Assembly (NCBI GenBank): GCA_036393835.1
Contig: DASWGI010000029.1
Location: forward strand, 1-17,196
Length of the DNA stretch: 17,196 bases
Reading direction: 5' to 3'
Origin: VBKO01 sp036393835
GTDB taxonomy: Bacteria; Myxococcota; Myxococcia; Myxococcales; 40CM-4-68-19
Program-made: the position numbers and the translations under genes
Shown here: positions 14,989-17,196 of the stretch, one piece after another
How positions within the stretch are numbered: position 1 is the stretch's first letter
Layout: each line of letters starts with the position of its first letter
The notes under the pieces: generated by a model
The model's database searches: none
The model's input: the letters and a program-made list of their open reading frames with translations, nothing else
Told to the model about the DNA's origin: nothing

Positions 14989-16965
14989 CTACTCGGGCTT
15001 GATGGCAGCCACGACTCCGGTGGTGATGGCCGGCACGTAGGTGATGAGCAGCACGCCGACCGCCATGATGATGAGGAACGGCAGCGCCTTCCGATAGACG
15101 AGAGGGAGCGGCTTGCCGAAGCGGCTGGCGCTGAGGAACAGGTTGAGCCCCATCGGCGGGAAGAGGAACCCCAGCTCCAGGTTGGCGAGGAACACCACGC
15201 CCAGGTGCACCGGATCGACGCCGAAGGCGATGCCGAGGGGCGCGACGAGCGGGGCGAGCACCACGATGGCCGAATAGATCTCCAGCACGCTGCCCAGGAC
15301 CAGCAGGAGGAGGTTGAGCGTGAGGAGGAACGCCCACTGGGAATGGATGTGGGCCTGCACCCAGGCGAGCAGCCGGGTGGGCACCTCGGCGTCGACGAAG
15401 TAGCTGGTGAGGCCCAGCGCGACGCCCAGCAAGATGACCACGCTGCCGACCAGCGTCGAGGCGTGCACCAGCACGCGCGGAAGATCGCGGGTCGGGTGCA
15501 CGTCGCGGAACACCGTCACCTCGACGATGATCGCGTACGCGGCGCCCAGCGCGGCGGATTCCACGATGGTGGCGAACCCGGTGCTCACCGCGACGATGAT
15601 GAGGAGCGGCAGGCCGATGTCCCACTTGGCGCCCCAGACGGCGCGGGCCGCCTCGCGCGGCTCGAACCGCGGTCGCGGCGCCTTGCTGCGCACCCCGACC
15701 AGGACGCCGTAGGCGGCGACCAGCACGATCATCAAGAGCCCCGGCACCAGCCCGCCGATGTAGAGGTGGTCGATGGCGACGCCCGCCACGACTCCGTAGA
15801 GGATCACCGGGAGCGACGGCGGGAAGAGGAGGCCCAGGCTGCCGGAGGCGGTGACCAGCCCGAGCGAGAAGCCTTCCGGGTAGCCTTCCCGGATCAGGGC
15901 CGGGAGGATGATCCCGCCGAGCGCCAGGATGGTCACCCCCGATGCGCCGGTGAAGGTGGTGAAGAGCGCGCAGACCGAGGCGGCCATCACCGCCAGCCCG
16001 CCGGGCATCCAGCCGAAGAGCGACTGCGCCGCGCGCACCAGCCGCGCGGAGGCGCCGCCTTCCGCCAGGACGAAACCTGCAACCGTGAGCAGGGGGATGG
16101 CGGGCAAGGTGGGCTGGATCACCAGCCGGAACGTCTCCGCCGGGACGGCGGCCACCGGCGTGCCGGCGAGGAAGAAGAGCAGGAGCGCGTAGCCGGCCAT
16201 CACCACGAACACAGGCGTGCCGAGAAGGAAGGCGACGAAGAGGGCCAGTGCGGCGGGCCACCCGACCGCGGCGGTGTGCCCGTGCAGCAGCGTGGGTCCG
16301 TCCGGCGCGGCGAGGAAGCCGTGCCCGCGCATGGCGAGGATCTCCGAGGCGATGAACGGCACCACCGCCGCGCAGAGCAGGTAGCCGGCGATCCGCGCGC
16401 GCAGCGTCGGCGCCTTCGCCGCGGAGCGCAGCGCCATCACCGCGAACCCCACCGGCATGATGGTCTCGAACCACCACTCCGGAACGCCGCCGGCCAGCGT
16501 GTCCACCCGGCCGTGGTCGGCCACGATCATCTTCACCGAAGCATAGGCGAGCACCGCCATCACCAGGGCCCCGACCACGTGGCCGTAGCTGCGCGCCGCG
16601 GTGCGCAGTCGCTGCGGGAGCATCTCCACCGTCGAAAGCGCCAGATGCCGCTCGGTCGCGGTGGCGAGCATCGCACCCACGAAACCGACCCAGAGCGTCA
16701 GGTGCGTGGTGTACGGGATCGCGTCGGGAAGACCCCCGCCGATCGCGCGGCGCAGCACCGCCTCGAGGGTGGGGAGGAGGATCATGGTGAGGACGATCGC
16801 GACCAGCAGCCACCGCTCGACGCGCGTGCCGCCCGCCTGCTCCGCGCCGCCTTCCCGCGGCCCCGCCACCGCGGTCTGCTCCTGCAGCACTCGGCCTCCC
16901 TCCGGCGCGGCGGCCGGTTCCCGGCCAGGCCGCGAGGGGACGGTTGACATCCCAGCGGCCGTCAT
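14989..16965 (-). CDS. TRAP transporter permease, DctQ-DctM fusion
   Basis: This polytopic inner-membrane protein has 658 residues. A hydrophilic Ala/Gly/Glu-rich N terminus (1-50) is followed by a DctQ-like four-helix domain (about 52-200: VERWLLVAIVLTM, LTLWVGFVGAML, ALSTVEMLP). A DctM-type domain of many helices follows (about 235-655), with ALFTTFTGASGVTILALGG, SGSLGLLFPPSLPVILYG and the second-half match LGFLFPPMGLNLFLSA. TRAP permeases import organic acids or other solutes using an ion gradient and a periplasmic binding protein. The small and large membrane subunits are fused here, as in a minority of TRAP systems. No DctP binding protein is in the window; it may follow the divergent TatT-like gene. 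The ATG at 16965 is chosen; ATGs at 16995 and 16950 are in frame, and none has a strong ribosome site. Substrate unknown. Confidence 0.9.
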   Translation of the reverse strand: MTAAGMSTVPSRPGREPAAAPEGGRVLQEQTAVAGPREGGAEQAGGTRVERWLLVAIVLTMILLPTLEAVLRRAIGGGLPDAIPYTTHLTLWVGFVGAMLATATERHLALSTVEMLPQRLRTAARSYGHVVGALVMAVLAYASVKMIVADHGRVDTLAGGVPEWWFETIMPVGFAVMALRSAAKAPTLRARIAGYLLCAAVVPFIASEILAMRGHGFLAAPDGPTLLHGHTAAVGWPAALALFVAFLLGTPVFVVMAGYALLLFFLAGTPVAAVPAETFRLVIQPTLPAIPLLTVAGFVLAEGGASARLVRAAQSLFGWMPGGLAVMAASVCALFTTFTGASGVTILALGGIILPALIREGYPEGFSLGLVTASGSLGLLFPPSLPVILYGVVAGVAIDHLYIGGLVPGLLMIVLVAAYGVLVGVRSKAPRPRFEPREAARAVWGAKWDIGLPLLIIVAVSTGFATIVESAALGAAYAIIVEVTVFRDVHPTRDLPRVLVHASTLVGSVVILLGVALGLTSYFVDAEVPTRLLAWVQAHIHSQWAFLLTLNLLLLVLGSVLEIYSAIVVLAPLVAPLGIAFGVDPVHLGVVFLANLELGFLFPPMGLNLFLSASRFGKPLPLVYRKALPFLIIMAVGVLLITYVPAITTGVVAAIKPE

Positions 16966-16971
16966 TATCAC
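16944..16971 (+). promoter_or_regulatory. Candidate sigma-70 promoter for the TatT-like gene
   Basis: A perfect -35 TTGACA (16944-16949) is followed after 16 bases by TATCAC (16966-16971), a fair -10. Transcription would begin about 5 bases before the TTG start at 16983, giving a nearly leaderless message. The element lies inside the first codons of the DctQM gene if that starts at 16965. Confidence 0.4.
16964..16969 (-). promoter_or_regulatory. Possible -10 box for the DctQM gene
   Basis: On the minus strand this reads GATAAT, one base from consensus, with a weak TTGCAG -35 at a long 20-base spacing. If used, transcription would start near 16957 and the DctQM start would have to be the ATG at 16950. 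It overlaps the divergent promoter of the TatT-like gene. Confidence 0.22.
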
Positions 16972-16982
16972 TCTCGGAAATC

Positions 16983-17196
16983 TTGCGCCCTGCAAAGTTT
17001 TCGCCCCTGCTGGCCCTCGCGCTGGCGGCCTGCTCTCCCAAGACCTACGCGCTGCGGCAGGTCGCGGACGCGATTTCGTCCACGGGCGAAGGCAGCGCGC
17101 TGGCGCGCGACGACGATCCCGACCTGGTCCGCGACGCGGTGCCGTTCGCGCTCAAGACGATGGAGTCCCTCGCCGATCGACTGCCGGACCACCTCC
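16983..17196 (+). CDS. TatT-like TRAP-transporter-associated lipoprotein, 5' part (cut by window end)
   Basis: Only the first 71 codons are visible, from a TTG start with GGAA 4 bases upstream. The N terminus is a lipoprotein signal: two basic residues, a Leu/Ala core and lipobox LAAC with the lipidated Cys at residue 17, then Ser-Pro. The mature start (YALRQVADAIS, then DDDPDLVRDAVPFALKTMESL) resembles the TatT family, TPR-built periplasmic lipoproteins that partner with the solute-binding subunit of certain TRAP transporters; the Treponema pallidum TatP/TatT pair with its fused QM permease is the known example. The neighbouring fused DctQM permease supports this strongly. A longer version from a TTG at 16944 is possible but would give an atypical signal peptide. 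The rest of the gene is outside the window. Confidence 0.78.
   Translation, partial: MRPAKFSPLLALALAACSPKTYALRQVADAISSTGEGSALARDDDPDLVRDAVPFALKTMESLADRLPDHL

Noticed and set aside
14341..16947. Long plus-strand frames opposite the TPR and TRAP genes (14341-14892, 14956-16947)
   Set aside because: They are Arg/His/Glu/Asp-rich shadows of hydrophobic membrane-protein codons on the other strand, with no recognisable domain.

Overview
The window is very G+C-rich (third codon positions almost always G or C), gene-dense and intact apart from one frameshift. It looks like a chromosomal segment of a free-living Deltaproteobacterium/Myxococcota, possibly Anaeromyxobacter-like. Grounds for this: a SahR-type regulator beside metH (SahR regulons are known from Proteobacteria, including Deltaproteobacteria), a hexameric-type citrate synthase, a TRAP transporter with a TatT lipoprotein, and orphan regulators and lipoproteins of myxobacterial style. 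Taxonomy is inferred from content, not from a search. No tRNA, rRNA, insertion sequence, CRISPR array or prophage gene was seen.

Layout. 1-1185 (minus strand): a small outer-membrane beta-barrel gene broken by a one-base frameshift, preceded by a single-domain response regulator. 1298-2212 (plus): an extended-SDR sugar-nucleotide epimerase. 2281-8909 (plus): a tight four-gene run, sahR-like ArsR/methyltransferase regulator, metH, a short MetE-like ('core MetE') protein and an FAD amine oxidase. Two of its junctions are ATGA overlaps and the third is 4 bases. 8919-11862 (minus): a double cyclic-nucleotide-binding-domain protein, a formylglycine-generating-enzyme-like protein without the catalytic cysteines, and a cysteine-containing lipoprotein. 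11959-14071 (plus): a Gph-type HAD phosphatase and citrate synthase. 14132-16965 (minus): a membrane-anchored TPR protein and a fused DctQ-DctM TRAP transporter. 16983 to the end (plus): the start of a divergent TatT-like lipoprotein with a TTG start, cut by the window edge.

How the genes work together. The sahR-metH cluster reads as an autoregulated methionine-cycle operon: SahR-type repressors sense S-adenosylhomocysteine and control MetH. The two downstream genes add a second methionine-synthase-like enzyme and an oxidase whose link to methylation is unknown. The right end reads as a TatT-type (TPR-associated) TRAP uptake system. Its membrane permease and lipoprotein subunit diverge from a shared start region of about 50 bases, and a further TPR membrane protein lies downstream of the permease.

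The most interesting points are the sahR-metH-coreMetE-oxidase operon with its candidate operator, the TatT/DctQM/TPR locus, the frameshifted barrel gene, and a nested inverted repeat between the lipoprotein and the phosphatase. I did not find a clearly new system; the operon and the TRAP locus are the best candidates for unusual biology. All intergenic stretches are under 300 bases.
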